The notes: a model not told the origin generated them from the sequence alone. Numbered from the stretch's first letter, positions 26,274 through 35,751 are shown. The stretch: DNA of 64,000 nucleotides from Streptomyces sp. NRRL S-37 (GCF_000721605.1 NZ_JOIZ01000019.1:124001-188000), one strand, 5' to 3'. A program made the numbers and translations.

Positions 26274-26945
26274 CTACTGCGCGCCGGGGCGCACCAGCCC
26301 GCTCTCGTAGGCGTACACCGCCGCCTGCACCCGGTCGCGCAGCCCCAGCTTGGTCAGGACGTGCCCCACGTGTGTCTTGACGGTGGTCTCACTGACGAAC
26401 AGATCCGCGGCGATCTCCGCGTTGGACAGCCCGCGCGCCACCAGCTTCAGCACCTCGACCTCACGCTCGGTCAGCGTGTGCAGCGTGTCCGGCACCGGCT
26501 CGTCACCGGACGGCAGATGCGTGGCGTACTTGTCCAGCAGCCGGCGCGTGATGCTCGGCGCGAGCATCGCCTCACCGGCGGCCACCACACGGATCGCCTG
26601 CACCAGCTCGTTGGCCGGGGCGTCCTTCAACAGGAAGCCGCTGGCCCCCGCCCTCAGCGCCTCCACCACGTACTCGTCGAGATCGAACGTCGTCAGCACC
26701 AGCACCTTCGCCGGCCCGTCCCGCTCGGGCCCGGTGATCTGCCGGGTCGCCTCCACCCCGTCCATCCGCGGCATGCGGATGTCCATCAGCACCACATCGG
26801 GCTGCAGCGCCCGCACCTGGTCCAAAGCCTGGAGGCCGTCTCCGGCCTCGCCGACGACCGCGATGTCCTGCTCGGCCTCCAGAATCATCCGGAACCCGGT
26901 GCGCAGCAGCGGCTGGTCGTCGACCAGTAGGACGCGGATGGCCAC
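26274..26945 (-). CDS. NarL/FixJ-family response regulator (orphan)
   Basis: A 223-residue two-component regulator. The receiver domain (1-120) has the acidic pair in LLVDDQPLLRTGF, the phosphoacceptor Asp55 in VVLMDIRMPRMDG, Thr in VLVLTTFDLDEY and Lys in FLLKDAPANEL. The C-terminal LuxR-type helix-turn-helix (about 155-215) reads LTEREVEVLKLVARGLSNAEIAADLFVSETTVKTHV across its length. I chose the GTG at 26945, with GAAGGAGA just upstream and the conserved domain starting there. No histidine kinase gene is adjacent, so it is an orphan here. It is next to the RecB-family nuclease gene, 14 bases apart on the same strand, suggesting co-transcription. Confidence 0.93.
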   Translation of the reverse strand: MAIRVLLVDDQPLLRTGFRMILEAEQDIAVVGEAGDGLQALDQVRALQPDVVLMDIRMPRMDGVEATRQITGPERDGPAKVLVLTTFDLDEYVVEALRAGASGFLLKDAPANELVQAIRVVAAGEAMLAPSITRRLLDKYATHLPSGDEPVPDTLHTLTEREVEVLKLVARGLSNAEIAADLFVSETTVKTHVGHVLTKLGLRDRVQAAVYAYESGLVRPGAQ

Positions 26946-26959
26946 GTAAGTCTCCTTCG

Positions 26960-27892
26960 CTAGTCCGGCCCCATTCTGCCCTGCCGGACCCCGCCGGACT
27001 CGGGCGCCCTCACCGGCAGGGGGTACGGCGGGGGAGTGCCGCCGAACTCCGGACAGTGCGCCTGGTGGTCGCACCAGCCGCACAGCTTCGTCGGACGCGG
27101 ACGCCAGACCCCCGTCTCGGTCGCCAGCCGGATCGCGTCCCACAACGCGATCAGCTTGCGCTCCACCCGCTCCAGATCCGCGAGCACGGGATCGTAGGTC
27201 ACCACGTCACCACTGCCGAGGTACACCAGCTGGAGCCGACGCGGGATCACCTTCTTCAGCCGCCACACCACCAGGGCGTAGAACTTCATCTGGAACAGCG
27301 CGCCCTCGGCGTACTCCGGCCGGGGCGCCTTGCCCGTCTTGTAGTCGACGATCCGCACCTCGCCGGTGGGCGCGACGTCCACCCGGTCGATGATGCCGCG
27401 CAGCCTCAGCCCGGAGTCCAGCTCCGCCTCGACGAACAGCTCCCGCTCGGCGGGCTCCAGCCGGCTCGGATCCTCCAGCGAGAACCACCGCTCGACCAGC
27501 CTCTCCGCCTCCGCCAGCCAGCGCGCCAGCCGCTCGCCCTCCGGATCGTCGGCGAACAGCTCCATGACCTCCGGCCTGCTCTCGCGCAGCCGGTCCCACT
27601 GCCCCGGGACCAGCGACTTCGCCCGGGGCACGGTGCGGTCGGCGGCCGGGGCGTCGAAGAGCCGCTCCAGCACCGCGTGCACCAGCGTGCCCCTGGTCGC
27701 CGCCTCGCTCGGCTTCTCCGGCAGCCGGTCGATCACCCGGAACCGGTACAGCAGCGGACACTGCATGAAGTCACTCGCACGCGAAGGCGACAGCGACGCA
27801 GGCGGTATGGCGGCGGCCGTGCCCACGCGTACGCCCACGGTGCCTGGGCCGCCGCCGTCGGCCCGCTCCTCGCCCTCGATGCTCGTCTCCAT
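26960..27892 (-). CDS. RecB-family PD-(D/E)XK nuclease with Fe-S cysteines
   Basis: A 310-residue stand-alone nuclease of the RecB/Cas4-like superfamily. It begins its domain with LSPSRASDFMQCPLLYRFRVIDRLP and has the nuclease core LRGIIDRVDVAPTGEVRIVDYKTGK, containing the Asp and Asp-x-Lys catalytic residues. Four cysteines, Cys45, Cys271, Cys274 and Cys280 (CGWCDHQAHC at the end), have the spacing of the 4Fe-4S staple seen in AddB and Cas4. There is no helicase part. The ATG at 27892 was chosen as the start of the conserved protein; the frame is open far upstream. It lies divergent from the site-2 protease gene. A DNA repair role is likely but the partner is unknown. Confidence 0.9.
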   Translation of the reverse strand: METSIEGEERADGGGPGTVGVRVGTAAAIPPASLSPSRASDFMQCPLLYRFRVIDRLPEKPSEAATRGTLVHAVLERLFDAPAADRTVPRAKSLVPGQWDRLRESRPEVMELFADDPEGERLARWLAEAERLVERWFSLEDPSRLEPAERELFVEAELDSGLRLRGIIDRVDVAPTGEVRIVDYKTGKAPRPEYAEGALFQMKFYALVVWRLKKVIPRRLQLVYLGSGDVVTYDPVLADLERVERKLIALWDAIRLATETGVWRPRPTKLCGWCDHQAHCPEFGGTPPPYPLPVRAPESGGVRQGRMGPD

Positions 27893-28026
27893 GCCCACAG
27901 ACCTTACGGCCCGCCACCGACAGCGCGTACGCCGACGGCCGCGGGTGCCATGCGTGACGACGGGGAGGGAAGGGGAAGGAGGGGAAGAGACAGGGTGCCG
28001 GGGCGGAACGCCCGGCGCAGGCCGCA

Positions 28027-28032
28027 TACCAT
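28027..28032 (+). promoter_or_regulatory. Candidate -10 of the site-2 protease gene
   Basis: TACCAT lies 58 bases before the GTG at 28091, in the 198-base gap between divergent genes. Confidence 0.35.
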
Positions 28033-28090
28033 CGACACGAGATCCTCCCGTCCGGCAGGCGCGGGAGACGCAGCGAACGAGGGGACACCG

Positions 28091-29659
28091 GTGGACGTAA
28101 GCGGCGGGCGCGGACAGCCGCGACCCGGCAACGACGAGTCGCCCGACCACACGGGCCCTCGACCCCCGGCCCCCGAGCCCTCCGCCCACGGGCCCGAGCA
28201 CCCCGGGCCCCCGGCCGCGGACTCCACGCCCACGGACCGCCCCGCCGACGCACACCCGCACCCCTCGGACACCCCATCCGACGAATCCCCCGCACCCGCG
28301 GGCGGCCCCGGCGGCGAACAGCTCCACAGCCGCCTTGGCACCGGCCCCCAGGCACCTGCCGACGCTCCCGTGGAGCCGAGGTCCCCGGGAGCCGGGCCCG
28401 GCGAACCCCCCGCACCCGCGGGCGGCCCCGGCGGCGAACGCGGCGGAGGACGGACGCCGGCTCACTCCGGTGCCGGACAGGCGAAGCCGCCACAGCGGCC
28501 GCAGGAGAAACAGCGGGGCGGGCTGCTGATGGGACGCCCCTTCGGAGTGCCCGTGTACGTGGCACCCAGCTGGTTCCTCGTCGCCATCCTCATCACCTGG
28601 GTCTTCGGCGGACAGATCGACCGCGTACTGCCCGAACTCGGCGCCGCCAGCTACCTCGTCTCCCTGTTCTTCGCGGTCGCCTTCTACGCCTCCGTCCTGG
28701 TCCACGAACTCGCCCACACCCTCGCCGCCCTCCGCTTCGAACTCCCGGTACGCCGCATCCAGCTCCAGTTCTTCGGCGGCGTCTCCGAGATCGAGAAAGA
28801 GGCCGAGACCCCCGGCCGCGAATTCGTGCTGGCCTTCGTCGGCCCCCTGCTCTCCCTCGTCCTGTCCGGCCTCTTCTACCTCGGACTGCTGGCCGTCGAC
28901 CCCAGCAGCGTCCCCGGCGTCCTGCTGGCCGGCCTGATGGTCTCCAACCTCATCGTCGCCGTCTTCAACCTCCTGCCCGGCCTCCCCCTGGACGGCGGCC
29001 GCATGCTCCGCGCCGTCGTCTGGGCGATCAGCGGCACACCCATGACCGGCACCATCGCCGCCGCCTGGGTCGGCCGCGCCCTCGCCGTCGCCGTCCTGAT
29101 CGGCCTCCCCCTGCTCACCCAGTCCGGCGCCCTCGGCTCCGACGCCGTGGACAACGTGGGCATGGACACCGTCCTGGACGCCCTGCTCGCCGCCATCCTC
29201 GCCGCGATCATCTGGACCGGCGCCGGCAACAGCCTGCGCATGGCCCGGCTGCGCGAACACCTCCCAGAACTGCGCGCCCGCAACCTCACCCGCCGCGCGG
29301 TGCCCGTCGAGACCGACACCCCCCTCTCCGAGGCCCTCCGCCGGGCCAACGCCGCCGGCGCCCGCGCCCTGGTCGTCGTCGACCCCGACGGCGTCCCCCT
29401 CTCCCTGGTCCGCGAGGCCGCCATCGTCGGCGTACCCGAACACCGCCGCCCCTGGGTACCCGTCGGCGGACTCGCCCAGGACCTCACCGACGGCATGCAC
29501 GTCTCCGCCGAGCTCGCCGGAGAGGACCTCCTGGACGCCCTGCGCGCCACCCCCGCCACCGAGTACCTGGTCGTCGAGGACAGCGGCGAGATCTACGGCG
29601 TCCTGTCCGCCGCCGACGTCGAACGCGCCTTCGTAAAGGCGATGGCACGGCCCAGCTGA
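28091..29659 (+). CDS. Site-2 protease (M50) with C-terminal CBS domains
   Basis: A 522-residue intramembrane zinc metalloprotease. The first 145 residues or so are a disordered Pro/Gly-rich cytoplasmic extension. The multi-pass core has the zinc motif His205-Glu-Leu-Ala-His209 (LVHELAHTLAALRF) and the third ligand in NLLPGLPLDGGRML. About 130 C-terminal residues look like a CBS pair (VETDTPLSEALRRANAAGARALVVVD, then TEYLVVEDSGEIYGVLS). This arrangement matches CBS-bearing actinobacterial site-2 proteases that cleave membrane regulators. The GTG at 28091 follows GAGGGGA by six bases. It precedes trmI by 59 bases. Substrates are unknown. Confidence 0.9.
   Translation: MDVSGGRGQPRPGNDESPDHTGPRPPAPEPSAHGPEHPGPPAADSTPTDRPADAHPHPSDTPSDESPAPAGGPGGEQLHSRLGTGPQAPADAPVEPRSPGAGPGEPPAPAGGPGGERGGGRTPAHSGAGQAKPPQRPQEKQRGGLLMGRPFGVPVYVAPSWFLVAILITWVFGGQIDRVLPELGAASYLVSLFFAVAFYASVLVHELAHTLAALRFELPVRRIQLQFFGGVSEIEKEAETPGREFVLAFVGPLLSLVLSGLFYLGLLAVDPSSVPGVLLAGLMVSNLIVAVFNLLPGLPLDGGRMLRAVVWAISGTPMTGTIAAAWVGRALAVAVLIGLPLLTQSGALGSDAVDNVGMDTVLDALLAAILAAIIWTGAGNSLRMARLREHLPELRARNLTRRAVPVETDTPLSEALRRANAAGARALVVVDPDGVPLSLVREAAIVGVPEHRRPWVPVGGLAQDLTDGMHVSAELAGEDLLDALRATPATEYLVVEDSGEIYGVLSAADVERAFVKAMARPS
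28287..28439. repeat. In-frame 33-bp direct repeat in the protease N-terminal extension
   Basis: The same 33 bases occur at 28287-28319 and 28407-28439, offset by 120 bases (40 codons), and both encode PAPAGGPGGE. This is an internal duplication of the disordered segment. Confidence 0.75.
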
Positions 29660-29706
29660 ACCTCCCGCCCGCACCCGCCGTGGTCGGCGCCCCCTCCCGG
29701 GACGGG

Positions 29707-29712
29707 TAGGCT
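29707..29712 (+). promoter_or_regulatory. -10 hexamer of a probably leaderless trmI promoter
   Basis: TAGGCT ends six bases before the ATG at 29719, with no Shine-Dalgarno. Confidence 0.45.
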
Positions 29713-29718
29713 GTTCAC

Positions 29719-30621
29719 ATGTCCGAACCGACCGGTGCCGCCCGCAGGCGCGGGCCCTTCAAGGTCGGGGACCAGGTTCAGCTGACCGACCCCAAGGGCC
29801 GCCACTACACGTTCACGCTCGAGGCCGGGAAGAACTTCCACACCCACAAGGGTTCCTTCCCCCACGACGAACTGATCGGCGCTCCCGAGGGCAGCGTTGT
29901 CCGCACCACCGGGAACGTCGCCTACCTCGCGCTGCGCCCCCTGCTCCCCGACTACGTCCTGTCCATGCCCCGAGGGGCAGCCGTCGTCTACCCCAAGGAC
30001 GCGGGGCAGATCCTCGCCTTCGCCGACATCTTCCCCGGCGCGCGCGTCGTCGAGGCCGGCGTCGGCTCCGGCTCGCTCAGCAGCTTCCTGCTGCGCGCCA
30101 TCGGCGACCAGGGCATGCTGCACTCCTACGAGCGCCGCGAGGACTTCGCCGACATCGCCCGGCAGAACGTCGAGCGCTACTTCGGCGGCCCGCACCCCGC
30201 CTGGCAGCTCACCGTCGGCGACCTCCAGGACAACCTGTCCGACACCGACGTCGACCGCGTCATCCTCGACATGCTCGCCCCCTGGGAGTGCCTGGAGGCC
30301 GTCTCCAAGGCGCTCGTCCCCGGCGGCATCCTCTGCTGCTACGTCGCCACCACCACCCAGCTCGCCCGGACCGTCGAGTCCATCCGCGAGATCGGCTGCT
30401 TCAACGAGCCGACCTCCTGGGAGACGATGATCCGCAACTGGCACATCGAGGGCCTGGCCGTCCGCCCCGACCACCGGATGATCGGCCACACCGGCTTCCT
30501 CCTCACCGCCCGCCGCCTCGCCGACGGCGTCGAGCCGCCCATGCGCCGCCGCCGCCCCGCCAAGGGCGCCTACGGCGAGGACTACGCCGGCCCCAACGCC
30601 GACGGAGGCACCGCCCGCTGA
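29719..30621 (+). CDS. trmI: tRNA (adenine58-N1)-methyltransferase
   Basis: A 300-residue SAM-dependent methyltransferase that makes m1A58 in the T loop of tRNA and works as a homotetramer. The N-terminal small domain (FKVGDQVQLTDPKGRHYTFTLEAG) leads to the Rossmann-fold domain. Its SAM-binding motif is ARVVEAGVGSGSLSSFLLRA (about 108-127), with VDRVILDMLAPWECLEAV and GGILCCYVATTTQL further on. The same gene sits in the equivalent proteasome neighbourhood of mycobacteria (Rv2118c). The C-terminus is basic and low-complexity. A 17-bp hairpin follows the stop. Confidence 0.95.
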   Translation: MSEPTGAARRRGPFKVGDQVQLTDPKGRHYTFTLEAGKNFHTHKGSFPHDELIGAPEGSVVRTTGNVAYLALRPLLPDYVLSMPRGAAVVYPKDAGQILAFADIFPGARVVEAGVGSGSLSSFLLRAIGDQGMLHSYERREDFADIARQNVERYFGGPHPAWQLTVGDLQDNLSDTDVDRVILDMLAPWECLEAVSKALVPGGILCCYVATTTQLARTVESIREIGCFNEPTSWETMIRNWHIEGLAVRPDHRMIGHTGFLLTARRLADGVEPPMRRRRPAKGAYGEDYAGPNADGGTAR

Positions 30622-30650
30622 CGCGGCCCGCCACCCCCACAACGAACAGG

Positions 30651-30696
30651 CGCCGTGGCGCAGTTCCCGGCAACCGCCCGGAACTGCGCCACGGCG
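30651..30696. terminator. trmI terminator
   Basis: A perfect 17-bp inverted repeat (30651-30667 with 30680-30696) and a 12-base loop, 29 bases after the stop. Confidence 0.75.
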
Positions 30697-30854
30697 TCCT
30701 CACGTTGACCCGACGACCCGGCCGACGGCACGGAGGACGAAACCCTTCCCGCCCTGCACCGGAAGCGCACACCCCCGCCGTTCCCTCCCCACTGTGACGT
30801 GTGGCACGATGCTGGCCACCCCCACCGGCACAGCCCTCACAGGAGACACTCCTC

Positions 30855-31433
30855 GTGCAGCCATCCGCCGTCCCGGAGCTCGCCCACACGCACACCCGGC
30901 CCATCCACTGGGTCGCCACCGCCACGGCCCTCGCCGGTGTCGTGGCCCTCTCCCCGGTCCTGGGGCCCGACGCCGCCACCGCGGCCCCGCCGCCCGGACC
31001 GCACACGAAGAGCGCCCCGGCGCACATCACCCCGCCGGACCCCGCGGCCGTCGAGTTCCCACTCGACTGCGGCAAGGTGAAAGCCGTGGTGAAGAAGAAG
31101 GCGTCCGGCGACCTCGACGGCGACGGCCGCCCGGAAACGGTGGCCGTGGTCCACTGCGACACCCCGATGGGCACCCCGCCCGACAGCGTGTACGTCCTCA
31201 CCCGGAGCGCGAGCGGCACGGCACCACGCGTCGTCGCCACCCTCGCCGGCCCCGAGGACCGCACCAACGTCGGCGACTTCGCCGTACGTGACGGCGAGGT
31301 CACCGCCGTGCTCTTCGGCTACTCCTCCGCCGACGTGCCCAGTTGCTGCCCCGATGTGCACGAGAACGTGAAATGGCGGTGGCAGGACGGCGCGTTCGTA
31401 CGGTCCGCCCCGTCCGACGCCAGGAGCGTGTGA
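30855..31433 (+). CDS. Secreted protein with FG-GAP/EF-hand-like motif
   Basis: A 192-residue protein with a likely Sec-type signal: a His/Arg-containing N-terminus, a hydrophobic stretch WVATATALAGVVALSPVLG and a cleavage-like ATAA before a Pro-rich linker. The mature domain contains GDLDGDGRPETVAVVHCD, a calcium-binding DxDxDG loop of the kind found in FG-GAP/VCBS repeats. It also has four cysteines (one each in LDCGK and VHCD and two in SCCPD) that could form disulfides. The GTG at 30855 follows AGGAGA by nine bases. I do not recognise a more specific family. It is convergent with the ferredoxin gene across an 79-base gap. Confidence 0.75.
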   Translation: MQPSAVPELAHTHTRPIHWVATATALAGVVALSPVLGPDAATAAPPPGPHTKSAPAHITPPDPAAVEFPLDCGKVKAVVKKKASGDLDGDGRPETVAVVHCDTPMGTPPDSVYVLTRSASGTAPRVVATLAGPEDRTNVGDFAVRDGEVTAVLFGYSSADVPSCCPDVHENVKWRWQDGAFVRSAPSDARSV

Positions 31434-31512
31434 CCCGCGCGAGGGCGCACGGCAGGGCACACACCCCTAAGTGTGATAAATCAGACAGCCGTGACGCGTC
31501 GCATCACACCGG

Positions 31513-31818
31513 TCACTCGGCGTCCGGCCCGTACACCTCGACGCCGTCCGAAACCCGACGGACGTGGATGCACTCGCCCGGACACTCCTTCGCCGAGTCG
31601 ACCACATCCGTGAGAAGCGGCAGCGGCACCGGCGTTGCCGCCCCCCTGTCCTGCAACAACTCGTCCTGCGGACTCTTCACATAGGCCAGACCGTCGATGT
31701 CCAGCTCGAACACCTCCGGCGCGTACTGGGCGCAGATGCCGTCACCGGTACACAGGTCCTGGTCGATCCAGACCTCCAGGGCCTCGCCACCGACTCCGGT
31801 CTCCTGCCGCACGCTCAT
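31513..31818 (-). CDS. Single-cluster 3Fe-4S-type ferredoxin
   Basis: A 101-residue electron carrier. The cluster ligands are in DLCTGDGICAQYAPEVF (Cys-x5-Cys) and KECPGECIHV (Cys-Pro), the arrangement of small actinobacterial ferredoxins that serve cytochromes P450. Between them is an insertion of about 15 residues (PQDELLQDRGAATPVP). The ATG at 31818 follows AGGAGAG closely. It is divergent from arc across 245 bases. The partner is unknown; the P450 of the conservon at 55.7 kb is one candidate in the window but nothing links them directly. Confidence 0.9.
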   Translation of the reverse strand: MSVRQETGVGGEALEVWIDQDLCTGDGICAQYAPEVFELDIDGLAYVKSPQDELLQDRGAATPVPLPLLTDVVDSAKECPGECIHVRRVSDGVEVYGPDAE

Positions 31819-31849
31819 CTCTCCTGCCGTTTCCTGCGTCGAACCGAAC

Positions 31850-31878
31850 GGGAATCCGGCCAGCTCCGACGGGTGTTG
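31850..31878 (+). promoter_or_regulatory. SigR-like promoter motif upstream of arc
   Basis: GGGAAT and GTTG are separated by 19 bases, close to the thiol-stress sigma factor SigR pattern (GGAAT, about 18 bases, GTT). It points toward arc with a leader of about 180 bases. One base off the usual spacing and found by eye, so tentative. Confidence 0.35.
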
Positions 31879-31996
31879 AACACGTCGACCCTACCCCCGC
31901 CTGGATTCCAATCATCTTCGGTGGGTATTCCCCTGGCGTGAGGGAGAGCGCAAGGGTGAAGATCGGACACACCCCGACCGTCTTTGTGATCTAGGG

Positions 31997-32025
31997 GTTT
32001 CAATCGACACCCGCCCAGGTAGGGT
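31997..32025 (+). promoter_or_regulatory. Candidate vegetative promoter of arc
   Basis: GTTTCA (31997-32002) and TAGGGT (32020-32025) are 17 bases apart, about 38 bases before the GTG. The pafA promoter has the same -35 hexamer and spacing. Confidence 0.45.
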
Positions 32026-32063
32026 CTGGAAGCGTCCAGCTCCCCTTGGAGGAGGTGAGGACC

Positions 32064-33830
32064 GTGGCAGCCCACGACGACGACATGAACCGCGGCATCC
32101 GCCCGGGACGCGGGTCCGACGACCCGGCCGGGCAGATTGCCTACCTTGAGCAGGAGATCGCCGTCCTGCGACGCAAGCTCGCCGACTCTCCGCGACACAC
32201 GAGGATTCTCGAAGAGCGGATCGTCGAGCTGCAGACCAACCTGGCCGGCGTGTCCGCCCAGAACGAACGACTCGCCGGCACACTCCGCGAGGCCCGCGAC
32301 CAGATCGTGGCCCTCAAGGAGGAGGTCGACCGACTCGCACAGCCCCCGGCCGGCTTCGGAGTCTTCCTCGCGGCGAACGAGGACGGCACCGCCGACATCT
32401 TCACCGGCGGCCGCAAACTCCGGGTGAACGTCAGTCCCAGCGTCGAACTGGAAGAACTCCGACGCGGCCAGGAAGTGATGCTCAACGAAGCGCTCAACGT
32501 GGTCGAGGCCATGGAATTCGAGCGCGTCGGCGACATCGTCACCCTCAAGGAGATCCTCGAGGACGGCGAACGGGCACTCGTGCTCGGGCACACCGACGAG
32601 GAACGGGTGGTACGGCTCGCCGAGCCGCTGCTGGACGTCACCATCCGCCCCGGCGACGCCCTCCTCATGGAACCCCGCTCCGGATACGTCTACGAGGTCG
32701 TCCCCAAGAGCGAGGTCGAGGAACTCGTCCTCGAAGAAGTCCCCGACATCGGCTACGAACAGATCGGCGGCCTCGGCGGCCAGATCGAAGCCATCCGCGA
32801 CGCGGTCGAGCTGCCCTACCTCTACCCCGACCTGTTCAAGGAGCACGAACTGCGGCCGCCCAAGGGCGTACTGCTGTACGGACCCCCCGGATGCGGCAAG
32901 ACGCTCATCGCCAAGGCCGTCGCCAACTCGCTGGCCAAGAAGGTCGCCGAGGTCACCGGCCAGGCCGCCGGCAAGAGCTTCTTCCTCAACATCAAGGGCC
33001 CCGAGCTGCTGAACAAGTACGTCGGCGAGACCGAGCGGCAGATCCGCCTCGTCTTCCAGCGAGCCCGGGAGAAGGCCAGCGAGGGCACCCCCGTCATCGT
33101 CTTCTTCGACGAGATGGAATCCCTCTTCCGCACCCGCGGCTCCGGCGTCAGCTCGGACGTGGAGAACACCATCGTCCCCCAGCTCCTCGCCGAGATCGAC
33201 GGCGTGGAAGGCCTGCAGAACGTGGTCGTCATCGGCGCCTCCAACCGCGAGGACATGATCGACCCCGCCATCCTGCGGCCCGGCCGCCTGGACGTGAAAA
33301 TCAAGATCGAACGCCCGGACGCCGAAGCGGCCCAGGACATCTTCGGCAAATATCTCACCGAACGCCTCCCCCTGCACGGCGACGACCTCGCCGAGCACGG
33401 AGGCGACAAGGCCATGACGGTCCAGAGCATGATCCAGACCGCCGTGGAACAGATGTACGCCGAATCCGAGGAAAACCGCTTCCTGGAAGTCACCTACGCC
33501 AACGGCGACAAGGAAGTCCTCTACTTCAAGGACTTCAACTCCGGCGCCATGATCGAAAACATCGTGGGCCGCGCCAAGAAAATGGCGATCAAGGACTTCC
33601 TCGAGAAGAACCAGAAGGGCCTCCGCGTCTCCCACCTCCTCCAGGCCTGCGTGGACGAGTTCAAGGAGAACGAGGACCTGCCCAACACCACCAACCCGGA
33701 CGACTGGGCCCGCATCTCCGGAAAGAAGGGCGAGCGGATCGTCTACATCCGCACCCTCATCACCGGAAAGCAGGGCTCCGACACCGGACGCTCCATCGAC
33801 ACGGTGGCGAACACCGGACAGTACCTGTAA
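32064..33830 (+). CDS. arc: Proteasome-associated AAA ATPase ARC/Mpa
   Basis: A 588-residue AAA+ unfoldase that recognises pupylated proteins and feeds them to the 20S proteasome as a hexameric ring. An N-terminal coiled coil (about 20-75, [16 protein letters not shown]) binds Pup. The OB interdomain follows at about 95-230. The ATPase domain has Walker A GPPGCGKT (Lys279) and Walker [10 protein letters not shown] (Asp349, Glu350). The chain ends TGQYL, the penultimate-Tyr motif that docks into the proteasome. I prefer the GTG at 32064, preceded by GGAGGTGAGG; a TTG 18 bases upstream is in frame. It is followed by a hairpin and dop. Confidence 0.96.
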   Translation: MAAHDDDMNRGIRPGRGSDDPAGQIAYLEQEIAVLRRKLADSPRHTRILEERIVELQTNLAGVSAQNERLAGTLREARDQIVALKEEVDRLAQPPAGFGVFLAANEDGTADIFTGGRKLRVNVSPSVELEELRRGQEVMLNEALNVVEAMEFERVGDIVTLKEILEDGERALVLGHTDEERVVRLAEPLLDVTIRPGDALLMEPRSGYVYEVVPKSEVEELVLEEVPDIGYEQIGGLGGQIEAIRDAVELPYLYPDLFKEHELRPPKGVLLYGPPGCGKTLIAKAVANSLAKKVAEVTGQAAGKSFFLNIKGPELLNKYVGETERQIRLVFQRAREKASEGTPVIVFFDEMESLFRTRGSGVSSDVENTIVPQLLAEIDGVEGLQNVVVIGASNREDMIDPAILRPGRLDVKIKIERPDAEAAQDIFGKYLTERLPLHGDDLAEHGGDKAMTVQSMIQTAVEQMYAESEENRFLEVTYANGDKEVLYFKDFNSGAMIENIVGRAKKMAIKDFLEKNQKGLRVSHLLQACVDEFKENEDLPNTTNPDDWARISGKKGERIVYIRTLITGKQGSDTGRSIDTVANTGQYL

Positions 33831-33839
33831 AAGCCAGGG

Positions 33840-33874
33840 CGGCTGCGGGTGCCCCCAACGGGTACCCGCAGCCG
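33840..33874. terminator. Hairpin after arc
   Basis: An 11-bp inverted repeat (33840-33850 with 33864-33874) starts ten bases after the arc stop. It probably separates arc from dop. Confidence 0.55.
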
Positions 33875-34061
33875 ACTGCTTTCCGGGCCACGGCTGGAGC
33901 ACAGCAATGACGCAAATGATCTCCCCACCAGCGCAAAGGCGTTCTAGGCTCTTCCGTACCGCCGAGTCGCGCAGTGCGGGGACGGGCACCGCACACGCAC
34001 CGGAGCGCCGGCGGTACAGCAGCGCCCCCGACCGGGGACGCCGCCGGGCAAGGAGGGCCGC

Positions 34062-35573
34062 ATGACCGTACGGCGAGTAATGGGCATCGAGACGGAGTAC
34101 GGCATCTCCGTCCCCGGCCACCCCAACGCCAATGCCATGCTCACCTCGTCCCAGATCGTGAACGCCTACGCGGCCGCGATGCACCGGGCCCGCCGGGCCC
34201 GCTGGGACTTCGAGGAGGAGAACCCGCTGCGGGACGCACGAGGCTTCGACCTCGCCCGCGAGGCCGCCGACACCAGCCAGCTCACCGACGAGGACATCGG
34301 CCTGGCCAACGTCATCCTCACCAACGGCGCACGGCTCTACGTCGACCACGCCCATCCGGAGTACAGCGCCCCCGAGGTCACCAACCCCCGTGACGCCGTC
34401 CTCTGGGACAAGGCCGGCGAACGGATCATGGCCGAAGCGGCAGAACGCGCCGGACAGCTCCCCGGCGCCCAGCCCATCCACCTCTACAAGAACAACACCG
34501 ACAACAAAGGCGCCTCCTACGGCACACACGAGAACTACCTGATGAAGCGGGAAACCCCCTTCTCGGACATCGTGCGCCACCTGACGCCCTTCTTCGTCTC
34601 CCGACAGGTCTTCGCAGGCGCCGGCCGCGTCGGCATCGGCCAGGACGGCCACGAACACGGCTTCCAGCTCAGCCAGCGCGCGGACTACTTCGAGGTCGAA
34701 GTGGGCCTGGAGACCACGCTGAAGCGCCCGATCATCAACACCCGCGACGAACCGCACGCCGACGCCGAGAAATACCGGCGACTCCACGTGATCATCGGCG
34801 ACGCGAACCTGTCCGAGATCTCGACCTACCTGAAACTGGGCACCACGGCACTGGTCCTGTCCATGATCGAGGACGGATTCATCGCGGTGGACCTGGCCGT
34901 GGACCAGCCGGTACGGACCCTGCACCAGGTCTCCCACGACCCCTCCCTGAAGCGCCTGGTCACACTCCGCAGCGGACGGACCCTGACCGCGGTACAGCTC
35001 CAGATGGAGTACTACGAGCTGGCCCGCAAATACGTCGAGGAACGGTTCGGAGCGGACGCCGACGAACAGACCAAGGACGTGCTGCTCCGCTGGGAGGACA
35101 CGCTCACACGGCTGGAGAACGACCCGATGAGCCTGGCCGGCGAGCTGGACTGGGTCGCCAAGCGGGAACTCATGGAGGGCTACCGGCGCAGGGACGGCCT
35201 CGACTGGGACGCCGCCCGGCTGCACCTGGTGGACCTGCAGTACGCCGACGTACGCCCCGACAAGGGCCTCTACAACCGTCTGGTGGCCCGGGGACGGATG
35301 AAGCGGCTGCTGGACGAGGGAGAGGTCAAGCGGGCCCGCACGAAGCCTCCGGAGGACACCCGCGCGTACTTCCGCGGCCGCTGTCTGGAGCAGTACGCGG
35401 ACGACGTCGCGGCGGCCTCCTGGGACTCGGTGATCTTCGACCTGCCGGGCCGGGACTCACTCCAGCGGGTCCCAACCCTGGAACCGCTTCGCGGAACGCG
35501 TAATCACGTCAAGGAGCTCCTGGACCGCTGCCGCACGGCAGAAGACCTGGTCAGGGTGTTGTCGGGAAACTGA
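34062..35573 (+). CDS. dop: Depupylase/deamidase Dop
   Basis: A 503-residue carboxylate-amine-ligase-fold enzyme that removes Pup from proteins (and, where Pup ends in Gln, deamidates it). The N-terminal [10 protein letters not shown] carries the catalytic Glu region. The Dop-specific loop lies at about residues 40-80 ([22 protein letters not shown]). Shared ligase motifs include [22 protein letters not shown] and [28 protein letters not shown] across its middle. The Dop loop and length distinguish it from PafA further along. The ATG at 34062 follows AAGGAGGG. Pup here already ends in Glu, so deamidation would not be needed. Confidence 0.96.
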   Translation: MTVRRVMGIETEYGISVPGHPNANAMLTSSQIVNAYAAAMHRARRARWDFEEENPLRDARGFDLAREAADTSQLTDEDIGLANVILTNGARLYVDHAHPEYSAPEVTNPRDAVLWDKAGERIMAEAAERAGQLPGAQPIHLYKNNTDNKGASYGTHENYLMKRETPFSDIVRHLTPFFVSRQVFAGAGRVGIGQDGHEHGFQLSQRADYFEVEVGLETTLKRPIINTRDEPHADAEKYRRLHVIIGDANLSEISTYLKLGTTALVLSMIEDGFIAVDLAVDQPVRTLHQVSHDPSLKRLVTLRSGRTLTAVQLQMEYYELARKYVEERFGADADEQTKDVLLRWEDTLTRLENDPMSLAGELDWVAKRELMEGYRRRDGLDWDAARLHLVDLQYADVRPDKGLYNRLVARGRMKRLLDEGEVKRARTKPPEDTRAYFRGRCLEQYADDVAAASWDSVIFDLPGRDSLQRVPTLEPLRGTRNHVKELLDRCRTAEDLVRVLSGN

Positions 35574-35695
35574 GCGGGTACCGGGGACACCCGGGAAGGA
35601 CCGGCCGGACAGGGTGGAAAACGCCGGGTCCGGGAATCATCGAGATGGTCCCCGTACGTTGGAGCAACTGCGGGGGCATTGTCGGACCCGGCGAG

Positions 35696-35701
35696 TAGGG
35701 T
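35696..35701 (+). promoter_or_regulatory. Candidate -10 of pup
   Basis: TAGGGT lies 50 bases before the pup ATG and is part of a TAGGGTCTG 9-mer shared with the arc promoter. The -35 is unclear. Confidence 0.35.
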
Positions 35702-35751
35702 CTGATCTTGACCGAGCAAGTGTGTCGGGCGAACCGAGCGGGGTGAGGGTG

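Noticed and set aside
32046..32063. TTG at 32046 as the start of arc
   Set aside because: The GTG at 32064 has a strong GGAGGTGAGG at proper distance. The TTG overlaps that ribosome site.
31815..35225. Long antisense open frame across arc and dop
   Set aside because: It crosses two well-supported genes and a terminator and reads like a shadow of their codon bias.
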